A stretch of 64,000 bases of DNA from Arthrobacter sp. FW306-07-I (GCF_021800405.1 NZ_CP084550.1:124001-188000), one strand, 5' to 3'. Shown: positions 16,881-26,047, counted from the first letter of the stretch. Translations and numbers: made by a program. Notes: generated from the sequence alone by a model not told the origin.

Positions 16881-18428
16881 CTACTGGTTAGCGCTTTCCT
16901 GCTGGTCAGCCAGCAGATCCGGGATCTGCTCCGGCGGAACGGGACGGCTGAAGTAGTAGCCCTGGGCACTGCGGCAGCCCAGGTCCCGCAGGATCTGCGC
17001 CTGCTCCGCCGTCTCAACGCCTTCCCAGACCGCCTCCAGTCCGCAGGCTTGCACCAGCTGCAGCACCGCTGCCACAAGGGCGGGCTGGCTGGGGTCGCTC
17101 TCAAGGCCAGTGATCAGCGATCTGTCCACCTTGACCCGGTCCACCGGCAGCCGGCGGAGATAGCTGATGGAGGAGTAGCCGGTGCCGAAATCGTCGATTT
17201 CAATGCCCACGCCCAGGCCGCGGAGCCCGCCCAGCGAATACCGGTCCAACTCGTTGCCTTTGACGATGGCCACTTCCGTCAGTTCCAGGACCACCTGCTC
17301 CGGCTTGACCCCCGTGTCTTGGAGGATGTTCCGCACGTCCTCAATGAACTGCAGGCTCTGCAGGTCGGTAGCGGAAATGTTGATGCGCACCGAGAAGGTG
17401 CTGTCCACCAACTCGGCGTCTGTCCAGCACCGGAGCTGCTTCACCGCGGTCTGGAGCACCCACAGGCCCAGTTCCGAGATCAGCCCTGCTTCCTCGGCAA
17501 GGGGAATGAACTCGTCAGGCATGATGAAGCCGCGGGTGGGGTGGTTCCAGCGGACCAGCGCCTCCACGCCTTCAATCCGTCCGGTACCAAGCTCCACCAC
17601 CGGCTGGTAGTGCAGCGTCAGCGCGTCGTCCTTGATGGCGGCCCGCAGGTCGTCCACCAACTGGCTCCGGAGCCGCCGCATCAGCAGCAAGGCCGGCTCG
17701 AACCTGTGCAGCTTGTTCTGCCCCTCAGCCTTGGAGGCGTACATGGCGACGTCGGCCTCCATCAGCATGTCCTCCGGGGTCTGGCCTTCGCTGCCCACGC
17801 TGAGCCCGATGCTGGCACCACAGCGCACGCTGCGGCCGGGCAGTTCAATCGGGTCATTGAGCGAGGCCAGGATCCGGTGTGCCACCACCGCAGCCTGGTC
17901 CGCCGACGCCGACGGCATGACGATGGCAAACTCGTCCCCGCCCAGGCGGGCAACGACGTCGGATGCCCGGACGGCGGTCCGCAGCCTTTCGCCCACGGTC
18001 ACCAGCACCTGGTCACCCGCGGTGTGACCCATGCTGTCGTTAATCGACTTAAACGCGTCGAGGTCCATCAGCAGGATGGCCGGACCTTCTGCCGGTTCCC
18101 GCTCCGGCCCCGGGCGCGCCTCCAGGGCGGTGCGAAGGGCTTCGATCAGCGCCGAACGGTTGGCCAGGCCTGTCAGCGGGTCCTGCATGGCCATTTTTTG
18201 CATCTCGAGGTGTGCCTCGTGCAGGAGCTGGGTACGGACCTGGACCCGCTGCTCGAGTTCCTCGTAAATGACCTGCAGATCTTCGGCCAGCAGGTTGGTG
18301 CCCATGATGATGGCATCCAGCTCATCCCGGGCAGGTGAGACCTCGATGCGGGAATTGAGGTCGCCGGAGGCAAGCCGGACAATGCCTTCCAGCAGCTGGG
18401 AAAGCCGGGGGTCGTCGTCGGCAAACAT
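16881..18428 (-). CDS. GGDEF-EAL bifunctional cyclic-di-GMP protein
   Basis: 515 residues, soluble. An N-terminal region like a HAMP or coiled coil (about 10-80) is followed by a GGDEF domain with an intact active site GGDEF at 163-167 and an RASD product-inhibition I-site five residues before it. The EAL domain (about 265-505) has GVEALVRW, ISATDLQ, EIDDFGTGYSS, VKVDRSL and WEGVET, all catalytic residues present. Both synthesis and hydrolysis of c-di-GMP are therefore possible. It starts 20 bases after the histidine kinase gene and is presumably its output partner. Confidence 0.88.
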   Translation of the reverse strand: MFADDDPRLSQLLEGIVRLASGDLNSRIEVSPARDELDAIIMGTNLLAEDLQVIYEELEQRVQVRTQLLHEAHLEMQKMAMQDPLTGLANRSALIEALRTALEARPGPEREPAEGPAILLMDLDAFKSINDSMGHTAGDQVLVTVGERLRTAVRASDVVARLGGDEFAIVMPSASADQAAVVAHRILASLNDPIELPGRSVRCGASIGLSVGSEGQTPEDMLMEADVAMYASKAEGQNKLHRFEPALLLMRRLRSQLVDDLRAAIKDDALTLHYQPVVELGTGRIEGVEALVRWNHPTRGFIMPDEFIPLAEEAGLISELGLWVLQTAVKQLRCWTDAELVDSTFSVRINISATDLQSLQFIEDVRNILQDTGVKPEQVVLELTEVAIVKGNELDRYSLGGLRGLGVGIEIDDFGTGYSSISYLRRLPVDRVKVDRSLITGLESDPSQPALVAAVLQLVQACGLEAVWEGVETAEQAQILRDLGCRSAQGYYFSRPVPPEQIPDLLADQQESANQ

Positions 18429-18448
18429 GGCCAGTCCTCCTTCGGCGC

Positions 18449-20104
18449 CTAGTTGGCCTGCACGCGGTCAGTCCCAAGGGGGAGGCAGACGGTAACCGTG
18501 GTCCCGGCGCCCAGGGTGGAGTCGACGTCGATTCGCCCGCCGTGGCGGTCCACGATGTCCTTGGAAATGGCAAGGCCCAGCCCTGTCCCCGGGATGGCAC
18601 CATTCATGGCATTGGAGGCGCGGTAGAACCTGGTGAAGACGTGGTTGATTTCATCACTCGAAATGCCAATGCCGGTATCAGCGATCCGCACGGTGGCCCA
18701 CTTGGAGCCGTCTTCCGCCGCATGGGATTCGCTGCCCACCTCGATCCTTCCGCCCTTGGGCGTGAACTTAATGGCGTTGGATACCAGGTTGGTGAATACC
18801 TGCTGCAGCTGCACCTCGTCGGCAAGGATTTCCGGATCCTCCGGCACCGGGTCCACGTCGATGGTCACGTTTTGCAGTGTGGCCAACGGCCGGAGCGCCG
18901 CGGCCACGAGGTCCAGTGTGTGTCCCAGACGGACCGGTGCCAGGTGCATCTCCGTGTTGTCGAGGCCGCCGCGCGAGACGCTGAGCATGTCCTCGATGAG
19001 CGTCCGGAGCCGTTCGGTGTTGCGGACCACGATGTCCAGCATCTGGTGGACTTCCCTGGACACGGGGTGCTCGGTGCTTTCCTGGATCATGTCCAGGTAC
19101 GCCATGATCGAGGTCAGCGGCGTGCGCAGCTCGTGGTTCACGGTGGCCAGGAAGTCTGTCTTGGCTTTATCGAGTTCGCGCAGCTGCTTCACCACCTGCT
19201 GCTGGCTGCTGATCAGGTGGCTTTGGATCAGGCCATAGGCGGCGTTGCCTGCCACGTGCTGGATCAGCCCCAGCTCGGCGTTGGACCACGTGCGGGGCCG
19301 GTCCATCGTGGCGATCCAGATGATGCCCAGGGAGGAATTTCCTTCGCCGATGGGCACCGCAAGGGTGGAGGCGGCTCCGGCGACGGCGGCCGCTGGCTTG
19401 TCATCCGTCCTGGGCTCGGCCTCGTTCCCCTCGGCAGAGAGGGTCTCGGTCCCCGCCCAGAGCGTGTCCGCCATGGCGCGGCCTTCGTCTTCGCCGGGAA
19501 GGGCGTCCGGGGGCAGGGCCGCCAGGCCGGGTCGGTGCCACTCGGCAGTGATCGCCGGGACCCGGTGGTCCTCGAAGGTGGCCAGGACAACGTGGTCCGC
19601 CTTGAAGGTCCGCCCGAATCCGGCGACGACGTGGTTTGCGATCTCCTGGGGATCGTTGGTGGCGCGCACCGCAGCCGAGACCTCGCGCAGTTGCCCGCGC
19701 AGCCCTTCGGCTTCCTGCCGGGAGGCGCGGCGCCGGGACACCTGCTCGATCAGGACGGAGGCGCGGTGGACCAACTCCCTGGGCGCCGGCGGCTTGGTGA
19801 TGCAGTCGTGGACGCCTGACGCGTTGGCCACGCCGATCTCCTGGGGGTTGTCCAGGTCCACCATTACCAGGACGGGCGCGGCAGAGGGGGCGTTTGGCAA
19901 TGCTGTGGACAGGACGGCATCGGCGACGATGACGGAGGGTTCGGTGGTGTCCAGCAGGGCGGCGAGGCCATCGGCGTCGGTTACTTCGAAGACGCTGTAT
20001 CCGGCTTCGCGCAGTGCCCTGGCGTTGGTGGCCAGCCGGCCGGCGTCGGGATCGGCGACGACGGCGGTGCGGGGCAGGAGGACGTCACTCGGCGCAGCCG
20101 TCAC
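18449..20104 (-). CDS. Hybrid sensor histidine kinase with N-terminal receiver-like and GAF domains
   Basis: 551 residues, no membrane helix, so a cytoplasmic sensor. A receiver-like domain occupies about residues 10-115 (VVADPD, VADAVL and TKPP give the Asp/Lys skeleton). A GAF domain follows, then HisKA with the phospho-His324 in NHELRTPLTS, then the ATPase with NLVSNAIKF (N box), DTGIGIS (G1) and GTGLGLAIS (G2). GTG 20104 is chosen since AAGGGAG is five bases upstream and domain homology begins there; the frame is open to 20395. No DNA-binding response regulator is adjacent; GGDEF-EAL and EAL genes follow. Confidence 0.85.
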   Translation of the reverse strand: MTAAPSDVLLPRTAVVADPDAGRLATNARALREAGYSVFEVTDADGLAALLDTTEPSVIVADAVLSTALPNAPSAAPVLVMVDLDNPQEIGVANASGVHDCITKPPAPRELVHRASVLIEQVSRRRASRQEAEGLRGQLREVSAAVRATNDPQEIANHVVAGFGRTFKADHVVLATFEDHRVPAITAEWHRPGLAALPPDALPGEDEGRAMADTLWAGTETLSAEGNEAEPRTDDKPAAAVAGAASTLAVPIGEGNSSLGIIWIATMDRPRTWSNAELGLIQHVAGNAAYGLIQSHLISSQQQVVKQLRELDKAKTDFLATVNHELRTPLTSIMAYLDMIQESTEHPVSREVHQMLDIVVRNTERLRTLIEDMLSVSRGGLDNTEMHLAPVRLGHTLDLVAAALRPLATLQNVTIDVDPVPEDPEILADEVQLQQVFTNLVSNAIKFTPKGGRIEVGSESHAAEDGSKWATVRIADTGIGISSDEINHVFTRFYRASNAMNGAIPGTGLGLAISKDIVDRHGGRIDVDSTLGAGTTVTVCLPLGTDRVQAN

Positions 20105-20285
20105 AGTGCTCCCTTCCCTCCCAGTTGAGTACATTCTAGGGGGATGGCAGCCTGGCGGGTCTACCAGGGAGGACGCCCGTCCCACCTCTGCCGTTTCCGT
20201 CCCGGTTCGCGCGATGTGCGGCGTGGCGCGCCGTAATCCAGCCCAACGTGCCGCGGCTCCCAGCAAGGGAACATATATTTGAGCC

Positions 20286-21107
20286 GTGTCCTCAACAAAG
20301 TCATCCTCCTCGGCCTGGCAGAAGTACCTGATGATCCCCAAACTCGTCAGGCTCTCGCGGAACGCCCCGAAGGACCGGCATAAGGCATGGGACACCTACT
20401 GGGCCGGCATTACCGCCACGGGCCCGGGCGGGGAGGTCCTGTGGGACTCCGGCAGCGACCATGAGTTCCTTGGCTACAAGGACGGTCTCCTGCGCTACCT
20501 CGATCCCGCGCTTCCCGTGGTCGACACCGGCTGCGGGCACGGCAGTTTTACCCGCGCACTCGCCGGGATCTTTCCCAGGGTCATTGGCGTTGATGTGTCG
20601 CGGCACGCCATTGCCAGGGCGCGCGCGGAGTCGGCAGGCAGCAGCACAGCAGTATTTGAAGCACGGGACATGACGGCGGATGGTGCCGGTACAGCCCTGG
20701 TACGGTCCATTGGCGCCGGCGATGACGGGGCCAATGTTTTCATCCGCGGCGTACTGCACGTCCTCGACCCGGAGCACCAAACGGCACTCGTCGAAAACTT
20801 GCGGCACCTTGCCGGCCGCCGCGGCACGGTCTTCATGGCCGAAACCAATTTCCAGGGGAATCCGGTGGAGTACGTGTCCCACCTCGGAGCCACCACCCGC
20901 GGCATTCCGGCGCCATTGGAACTCGCCATCCGCGGACTCCCCATGCCGGGGCACTTCGGGCCCGAAGAGCGCGAACGTGCCTTTCCGGCGTCGGCATGGG
21001 AACTGCTGGAGGATGGCCACGTGGCCATTGAAACCAACCCCGTGACCGGCGTCCCGGGACAGGACCGGGTGCCCGGCTACTACGCGGTGGTCCGCCCGCT
21101 CCGGTAG
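20286..21107 (+). CDS. SAM-dependent class I methyltransferase
   Basis: 273 residues. Motif I is VVDTGCGHGSF (79-89) and motif II is VIGVDVS, which bind S-adenosylmethionine; the acidic residue of the adenine loop is in EARDMT. The remainder of the sheet carries VFIRGVLHVL. The N-terminus is basic and Ser-rich without a signal. GTG 20286 is used; the Shine-Dalgarno is weak, with AGGGA further upstream. The gene is divergent from the kinase operon. The methyl acceptor is unknown. Confidence 0.78.
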   Translation: MSSTKSSSSAWQKYLMIPKLVRLSRNAPKDRHKAWDTYWAGITATGPGGEVLWDSGSDHEFLGYKDGLLRYLDPALPVVDTGCGHGSFTRALAGIFPRVIGVDVSRHAIARARAESAGSSTAVFEARDMTADGAGTALVRSIGAGDDGANVFIRGVLHVLDPEHQTALVENLRHLAGRRGTVFMAETNFQGNPVEYVSHLGATTRGIPAPLELAIRGLPMPGHFGPEERERAFPASAWELLEDGHVAIETNPVTGVPGQDRVPGYYAVVRPLR

Positions 21108-21238
21108 TCGCCCTGCAAGTAGAGCAGCCCACCAGCGGCAGCATTCCACCGGTCCCGCAGATTTTGCCCATCTTCCGCAGGCAGGCCGCAGAGTGTCTTC
21201 CGTCCCCTTGACAGCGGGTCCTGTCCGGAGGCTCCATG

Positions 21239-21252
21239 GTAAGTAGACTTAC
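21239..21252. promoter_or_regulatory. AAGYATRCTTAC-like element, copy a
   Basis: GTAAGTAGACTTAC, a near-perfect palindrome 30 bases before the gene at 21283, followed by TAGTTAG as in the related copies. Confidence 0.5.
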
Positions 21253-21282
21253 TAGTTAGCCCGGGGTGAAAGGAAGGCGGGC

Positions 21283-21732
21283 ATGGCAGAAGACAAAGGC
21301 AGCAAGAACCGTGAATCGGATGGAAGCGGGGACGAAGAGGGCCTGGGGGCCGGCCCGGAGGGCGGGAAGATACGTCGCGGACCGGATTCCGCAAAGTCCC
21401 TGAAGTACTCGCAGGAAGTCACCTCAACCGAGGATGAGCCGGAGCGTGAAGGCCGCAGCCTGGCCACAACGCACCACGAAGTCATCAAGCAGTGGGCGGA
21501 AGAGCGCGATGGCGTGCCCGCCACAGTGGAGGGCACGGAACACGGCGACCATCTCGGCGTATTGCGGATCGACTTCGGTGGCAAGGACGACAAGCTCCGC
21601 CACGTTAGCTGGGAGGAATGGTTTGACACTTTCGACTCCCGAAAACTCAACTTCATCTACCAGGAACAGCGCAGCGACGGCACCCAATCGAACTTCTTCC
21701 GGTTGGAAAACCCCAACCGGGAAGACGCCTAA
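21283..21732 (+). CDS. Conserved hypothetical protein (HxEIxxWAEER ... SWEEWF family)
   Basis: 149 residues. A disordered charged N-terminus (about 1-60) leads into a compact domain with THHEVIKQWAEERDGVPATV, GVLRIDF, SWEEWFDTF and FIYQEQRSDGTQSNFFRL. I recognise this as a common small bacterial family of unknown function, sometimes mislabelled as glucan branching enzyme. Soluble. GTGAAAGGAAGG precedes ATG 21283, and an AAGTAGACTTAC palindrome lies just upstream. Confidence 0.65.
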   Translation: MAEDKGSKNRESDGSGDEEGLGAGPEGGKIRRGPDSAKSLKYSQEVTSTEDEPEREGRSLATTHHEVIKQWAEERDGVPATVEGTEHGDHLGVLRIDFGGKDDKLRHVSWEEWFDTFDSRKLNFIYQEQRSDGTQSNFFRLENPNREDA

Positions 21733-21821
21733 GCCGCACCCGCGCCCCAGCGCTTGACGCGCGCCGGATCATCCTCCGACGCTACCCGCCAACCGCCGGC
21801 GCAAGACCTACAGGACATATC

Positions 21822-22268
21822 ATGAGCAACCTGATTCCATCCGGCGCACTGCGTCGGATGCTGCTGCCCCCCACCTACGGACGGCATGTCACCTCCGCCA
21901 CCGAGTTCACCGTCCTTTCCGTGGAGGTGTGGGCCTCCGGCTTGGTGGTCAACATCCATCTGCCCTCGGACAACGCACCCGAACCGCGGCTCATCCTGCA
22001 GGACCACTTTGGTACCGAATACACCCTGCGGGAATCGGCCGCCATCGGTTCCCGCAATCTTCAGGTGTTCAGCCCGTCGGTACCGCCGGGCACCCGGAGC
22101 CTGACCATCAGGTCCGCAGACGACTCTGACGGCCGTCCCGTGGTGACCTTCGCCGTCCCGCTGATGGCCGTGCCGGAAACCGCTGATGATTCGGAGGCGG
22201 CGGGCCGCGAGGACGCGGCCGAAGCCGCCAGCGAGTCCTATCAACCGGACATGCGCCGGCCCGCCTGA
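21822..22268 (+). CDS. Hypothetical protein
   Basis: 148 residues. A beta-rich central part (EFTVLSVEVWASGLVVNIHL, LILQDHFGTEYTLRES, then SLTIRSADD) resembles an immunoglobulin-like or carbohydrate-binding sandwich. It is followed by an acidic Ala/Glu-rich tail. There is no signal peptide, so it should be cytoplasmic. It lies between a stress-like small protein and an SDR, all in the same direction. No family recognised. Confidence 0.6.
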   Translation: MSNLIPSGALRRMLLPPTYGRHVTSATEFTVLSVEVWASGLVVNIHLPSDNAPEPRLILQDHFGTEYTLRESAAIGSRNLQVFSPSVPPGTRSLTIRSADDSDGRPVVTFAVPLMAVPETADDSEAAGREDAAEAASESYQPDMRRPA

Positions 22269-22351
22269 GCCACCCGCCCGCCTGAGCCGCCCGCCGCCTA
22301 ACCCGACGACCGTTAACCGAACGCACCGCTCGACCTAACGAAAGGCCCGCC

Positions 22352-23161
22352 ATGCCGGATACCAGCAACTTTGCCCCCACCACCGCCATCGTTACCGCAT
22401 CCGATTCCGGGATCGGCAAGGCCACTGCCGTGGCACTCGCCCGCGCCGGGATGGACGTCGGCGTCACCTGGCACTCGGACAAGGAGGGGGCGGAGGAAAC
22501 TGCTGAGGAAATCCGGGGCCTGGGGCGCAAGGCTGTGGTCCGGCAGCTGGACACGACTGAACTGCGCCACGCGGCAGGCGTGATCGACGAACTTGCCGAG
22601 GAGCTGGGCGGACTGGACGTCTTCGTCAACAACGCGGGGACGGGGGCAAGCACCAAGTTCCTGGACATGGAAATCGACGACTGGATGCAGATCCTGGACA
22701 CGAACCTCAACGGCGCGTTCGTCTGCCTGCAGGCTGCGGCACGGCGCATGGTCAAGGCAGGCAAGGGCGGAAGGCTTGTAGCGGTGTCCAGCGTGCACGA
22801 GTTCCAGCCGCGTGTGGGCTCATCCGCCTACGACGCCTCCAAGCACGGACTGGGCGGCCTCATGAAGACGCTTGCCCTTGAGCTGGGACAGTACGGCATC
22901 ACGGCCAACACGGTGGCCCCCGGCGAGATTGCCACCCCGATGACCGGGCAGGAGGATCAGGACCCGACGACGGCGGAGCGGCCCGGGGTGCCGCTGGGCC
23001 GGCCGGGTAACGCCTGGGAGATCGCCAACGTCATCGCGTTCCTCGCCTCACCGGCCTCCAGCTATGTCACCGGCGCAGGCTGGGTTGTCGACGGTGGCAT
23101 GCTGCAGATGGGACCGCAGGCGGGTTCGCACATCACCAGCCACGACTGGCGCGAAGCCTAA
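22352..23161 (+). CDS. SDR family oxidoreductase
   Basis: 269 residues, classical SDR fold. The cofactor loop reads TASDSGIG (15-22), with Ala where the first Gly of TGxxxGIG normally stands. NNAG is at 93-96, a catalytic Ser near 146, Tyr160 and Lys164 in YDASK, and a C-terminal GAGWVVDGGM typical of enoyl/3-ketoacyl reductase-like SDRs. Probably NADP-dependent; the substrate is unknown. It follows small hypothetical genes with an 83-base gap. Confidence 0.85.
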   Translation: MPDTSNFAPTTAIVTASDSGIGKATAVALARAGMDVGVTWHSDKEGAEETAEEIRGLGRKAVVRQLDTTELRHAAGVIDELAEELGGLDVFVNNAGTGASTKFLDMEIDDWMQILDTNLNGAFVCLQAAARRMVKAGKGGRLVAVSSVHEFQPRVGSSAYDASKHGLGGLMKTLALELGQYGITANTVAPGEIATPMTGQEDQDPTTAERPGVPLGRPGNAWEIANVIAFLASPASSYVTGAGWVVDGGMLQMGPQAGSHITSHDWREA

Positions 23162-23235
23162 GCGACCCCTGGGGGAAAGTCCACATCCCGGATCTGGCAA
23201 ACGCTTTCCCGACTCGTGCTGGCATGATGGACCGC

Positions 23236-24357
23236 ATGCGCATTCTTATCGCTCCCGACAAGTTCAAGGGGTCCCTGACGGCAGCCGAGGCAGCCGCGGC
23301 CATCGCCGAAGGGGCCCTGCGGGTATACCCGGACGCCGTGGCTACCCAGTTTCCCATCGCGGATGGTGGGGAAGGCACCCTGGAAGCGGCCGTGGCGGCA
23401 GGCTATGAGGAGCGGCTGAACGCGGTGGTTGGCCCCATCCTGGCCCCGCTCGGTGCCGCCTGGGCTATCCACAAGGGTGACGGCAAGGTGACTGCCGTGA
23501 TCGAGACGGCGCAGGCGTCGGGCCTGGCCGACATGGAACCGACACCGGCCAACTCATTGCGCGCCCACAGCTACGGCTGCGGCCAGCTGATCGCGGCGGC
23601 GCTGGATGCCGGAGCCACGGAGATCGTCCTGGGCCTGGGCGGTTCGGCCATGACCGACGGCGGCAGCGGGGCCCTGCGCGCCCTGGGCCTGAAGCCCCTG
23701 GATTCCGCCGGCAACGTGGTGCCCCTGGGCGGCGGTTCGCTGGCCGATGTGGTTGCCCTGGACACGAGCGGACTGGACCCGCGGCTGTCCGCCACCATCT
23801 TCCGCATCGCCGTCGACGTCCGCAACCCGCTGTACGGTCCCACCGGCGCCGCGCACGTCTTTGGGCCGCAGAAGGGTGCGGACCAGGACGCTGTGGAAAT
23901 GCTCGACGCCGGGCTCCGCAACTGGGCGTCAGTGCTGCGGGAGGCGACGGGCCGGGACGTGAACGTACCCGGCGCGGGCGCCGCCGGCGGCTTCCCGGCG
24001 TCGTTCCTTGCCTTCACCGGCGCCACCCTGGAAGGCGGCTTCGCGCTGGTGGCCGACCTCACCGGACTGGCGGATCAACTCGGCCAGACGGACCTGGTGA
24101 TCACCGGGGAAGGATCCATGGACTCGCAGTCCCTCACCGGCAAGGCCCCGATCGCGCTCGCCGACGCCGCCCGGGACCGCGGAATCCCTGTGATCGTGGT
24201 GGCGGGCAGGATCCTGGTGACCGTTGAGGAACTCGCCGGTCACGGCGTGGAGGCGGCTGCCCAGCTGCTGGACGTGGCATCCAGCCCGGAAGACGCCGTG
24301 GCGAACGCCGGCAAGTACCTGGCCTGGGTTACAAGCCAGGTACTCGAGGGCGCCTAG
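23236..24357 (+). CDS. glxK: Glycerate kinase
   Basis: Phosphorylates D-glycerate to a phosphoglycerate, feeding glycolysis from glyoxylate or sugar-acid breakdown. About 373 residues, the length of the GK I family. It begins with MRILIAPDKFKGSLTAAEAA, has IADGGEGT, the glycine-rich VLGLGGSAMTDGGSG and GEGSMDSQSLTGKAP, all family signatures. ATG 23236 is chosen because homology starts there; ATG 23224 adds four residues and neither has a strong ribosome site. The stop codon overlaps by four bases the stop of the convergent gene at 24354. Confidence 0.9.
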   Translation: MRILIAPDKFKGSLTAAEAAAAIAEGALRVYPDAVATQFPIADGGEGTLEAAVAAGYEERLNAVVGPILAPLGAAWAIHKGDGKVTAVIETAQASGLADMEPTPANSLRAHSYGCGQLIAAALDAGATEIVLGLGGSAMTDGGSGALRALGLKPLDSAGNVVPLGGGSLADVVALDTSGLDPRLSATIFRIAVDVRNPLYGPTGAAHVFGPQKGADQDAVEMLDAGLRNWASVLREATGRDVNVPGAGAAGGFPASFLAFTGATLEGGFALVADLTGLADQLGQTDLVITGEGSMDSQSLTGKAPIALADAARDRGIPVIVVAGRILVTVEELAGHGVEAAAQLLDVASSPEDAVANAGKYLAWVTSQVLEGA

Positions 24358-24704
24358 CCGACGATCGTGGTGTTCCGGCGCCGCCGGAAGATCAGGATGG
24401 CGATCGCCACCAGGACGGCCACGCCCGCAATCACCCACGGGGTGTAGTTAAGGCGCGTGTTCTCATTCTGGGCCGACTCCCCGGTGCCGGGGTTGGCCGG
24501 GCCGGTGGACGCGGTATCCCCGGGAGAAGGCGTGGGAGAAGTGCCTGCCGCCCACGCAGCGCCTGTTGATCCCGAGGCCACCTGTTCCGGGACTGCCTGG
24601 CCGGCGGCGGATGCCGGTGCCGCCGCAGTTGCCGCTCCGGCCGGCAGGGCCGGGGCGGCCAGGAGCAGCAGGGCCAGAAGGGTGGTTCGCACGAAGGTTC
24701 GCAT
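24354..24704 (-). CDS. Small secreted protein with C-terminal membrane anchor
   Basis: 116 residues. A signal peptide (ending near PAGAA, about residue 24) is followed by a 60-residue Ala/Ser/Thr/Pro-rich extracellular stretch. A membrane helix WVIAGVAVLVAIAILIF then ends in RRRRNTTIVG on the cytoplasmic side. No LPXTG or LAXTG motif is present, so it is an ordinary single-pass protein. ATG 24704 is preceded by AAAAGGAG; the frame is open to 25088 but that is inside the upstream gene. Last gene after DUF6328-like and DUF6766-like genes. Confidence 0.65.
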   Translation of the reverse strand: MRTFVRTTLLALLLLAAPALPAGAATAAAPASAAGQAVPEQVASGSTGAAWAAGTSPTPSPGDTASTGPANPGTGESAQNENTRLNYTPWVIAGVAVLVAIAILIFRRRRNTTIVG

Positions 24705-24760
24705 ACAGTCTCTCCTTTTGGGTGGGGCTGGTTGGATTGGTGCTGGATTTGTTGGGGTCT

Positions 24761-25423
24761 TCAGGCGCCGGTTTCGTAGTGGGGTTCGGCGACGGGCTTT
24801 GATTCCGGGGACCCCTTTTGCCGCAGGTAGACCGAGGCGCCCACCAGGACGCCCACGGCCAGGAATTCGCTTTGCCAGTTCTGGAAGGACTCGAACCAGA
24901 AGCGGCTGCTGCCCAAGTACTGCAGGAAGGTGATGGCGGGCTGGCCGTGGCTCTGCTGGTCCTGGTTGTACTCGTCCACGCCTCCGGCGGCGTGCAGGAC
25001 GAAGGATCCAAGGAAAAGGGCGAAGAGCAGGATCGACAGGGAGTTCTCGTACAGCTTGAGCACTGCACCGCCCCGCCGCACGGGCCACGGCGTGGCCCTG
25101 CTGATGGCCGCTTGCTGCGGGTCCTCGTCCTGCGGTGCTTTCTTTCCTATCGGCTTGGACTCACTTGATCCTTTTTGGAACAGGAAAACCGTGAGGACCA
25201 CGTACATGGCCATCTGCAGGAATTCGGATTCCCAGTTCTCAAACGTAGCCTCGACGAAAGCGCCGGTGCCCAGGAACTGGAGCACGGACACCGCGGGTTC
25301 GCCGTGGGCCTGCTGGTCCTCGCTGTAGGACGCGGCGCCGGAGAGGACCATGCCCACGAAGAACACCAGGAAGCAGGCCAGGTTCGCAACCAGCAGTCCG
25401 TGCTCTTTCGCCCATTTACGCAT
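24761..25423 (-). CDS. DUF6766-like membrane protein with internal duplication
   Basis: 220 residues with four predicted membrane helices, two per half. Each half contains the same block: residues around YSEDQQAHGEPAVSVLQFLG and WESEFLQM in the first, YNQDQQSHGQPAITFLQYLG and WQSEFLAV in the second. The protein is thus a tandem duplication. I associate this pattern with DUF6766, a family of unknown function. It follows the DUF6328-like gene by three bases and is surely cotranscribed with it. Confidence 0.72.
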   Translation of the reverse strand: MRKWAKEHGLLVANLACFLVFFVGMVLSGAASYSEDQQAHGEPAVSVLQFLGTGAFVEATFENWESEFLQMAMYVVLTVFLFQKGSSESKPIGKKAPQDEDPQQAAISRATPWPVRRGGAVLKLYENSLSILLFALFLGSFVLHAAGGVDEYNQDQQSHGQPAITFLQYLGSSRFWFESFQNWQSEFLAVGVLVGASVYLRQKGSPESKPVAEPHYETGA

Positions 25424-25426
25424 GTC

Positions 25427-25951
25427 TTAACCCTCCTTCGCGGCGGCCGGGGGAAGCGCCCTGCCGCTGGCCAGCTTGTTCAGCCGAAGCGGGACGAACA
25501 CCAGCATGACCACCATGACGCCCAGCAGCGCCCCGCCTGCGGCGACCCCCGCGGACCGGCCGGCCGCGACATCGAACACCAGGGCGGCAGTGCCGGCGCT
25601 CAGCAAGGCGATGCCGCCAAGGGCAATCTTGGTGATGGTATCGGCGCTGGAAACCAGCATCTCCTTGAGCCGCTTCCGGAAGAGCCGCCGGTGCACGCTG
25701 ACCGGAAGGAGGATGAAGGCGGTGGTCAGTGCGGCGATCACCACGTTGGTGAGGTAGAGGCCAACCTCCCAGTCGTCCAGCTTTTCGAAGCGCTGCTGGA
25801 ACGGCAGCGTCAGCAGGAAACCGGCCAGGATCTGCACCCCGGTCTGCAGCACGCGCAACTCCTGCAGGAGTTCCGCCCAGTTACGGTCCATTTGCTCTTC
25901 ACGGGTCTCATTCCGCCCCGTCCGGCCCGTATAGTCCTCAACTTCAGACAT
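25427..25951 (-). CDS. DUF6328-like membrane protein
   Basis: 174 residues. A charged N-terminus leads to RNWAELLQELRVLQTGVQIL and then membrane helices: AGFLLTLPFQ, LTNVVIAALTTAFILLPVSV, IALGGIALLSAGTAALVF and ALLGVMVVMLVFVPL. This matches DUF6328, a family sometimes named as a sodium:proton antiporter without evidence. First gene of a three-gene minus-strand operon; divergent from an SDR gene with a TAAGTTTACTGA element between them. Confidence 0.72.
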   Translation of the reverse strand: MSEVEDYTGRTGRNETREEQMDRNWAELLQELRVLQTGVQILAGFLLTLPFQQRFEKLDDWEVGLYLTNVVIAALTTAFILLPVSVHRRLFRKRLKEMLVSSADTITKIALGGIALLSAGTAALVFDVAAGRSAGVAAGGALLGVMVVMLVFVPLRLNKLASGRALPPAAAKEG

Positions 25952-26047
25952 GCGGCTCTCCTTCCACTCCGGCCACGTCCAGGCCTTCTTTCTACTCCTC
26001 CCATACCCAGAAACAAGGCCGGCCGTTGCGCCTGCGACGACATTTGA

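Noticed and set aside
25427..25951. Sodium:proton antiporter function for the DUF6328-like gene
   Set aside because: This label circulates for the family but nothing in the sequence supports ion exchange.
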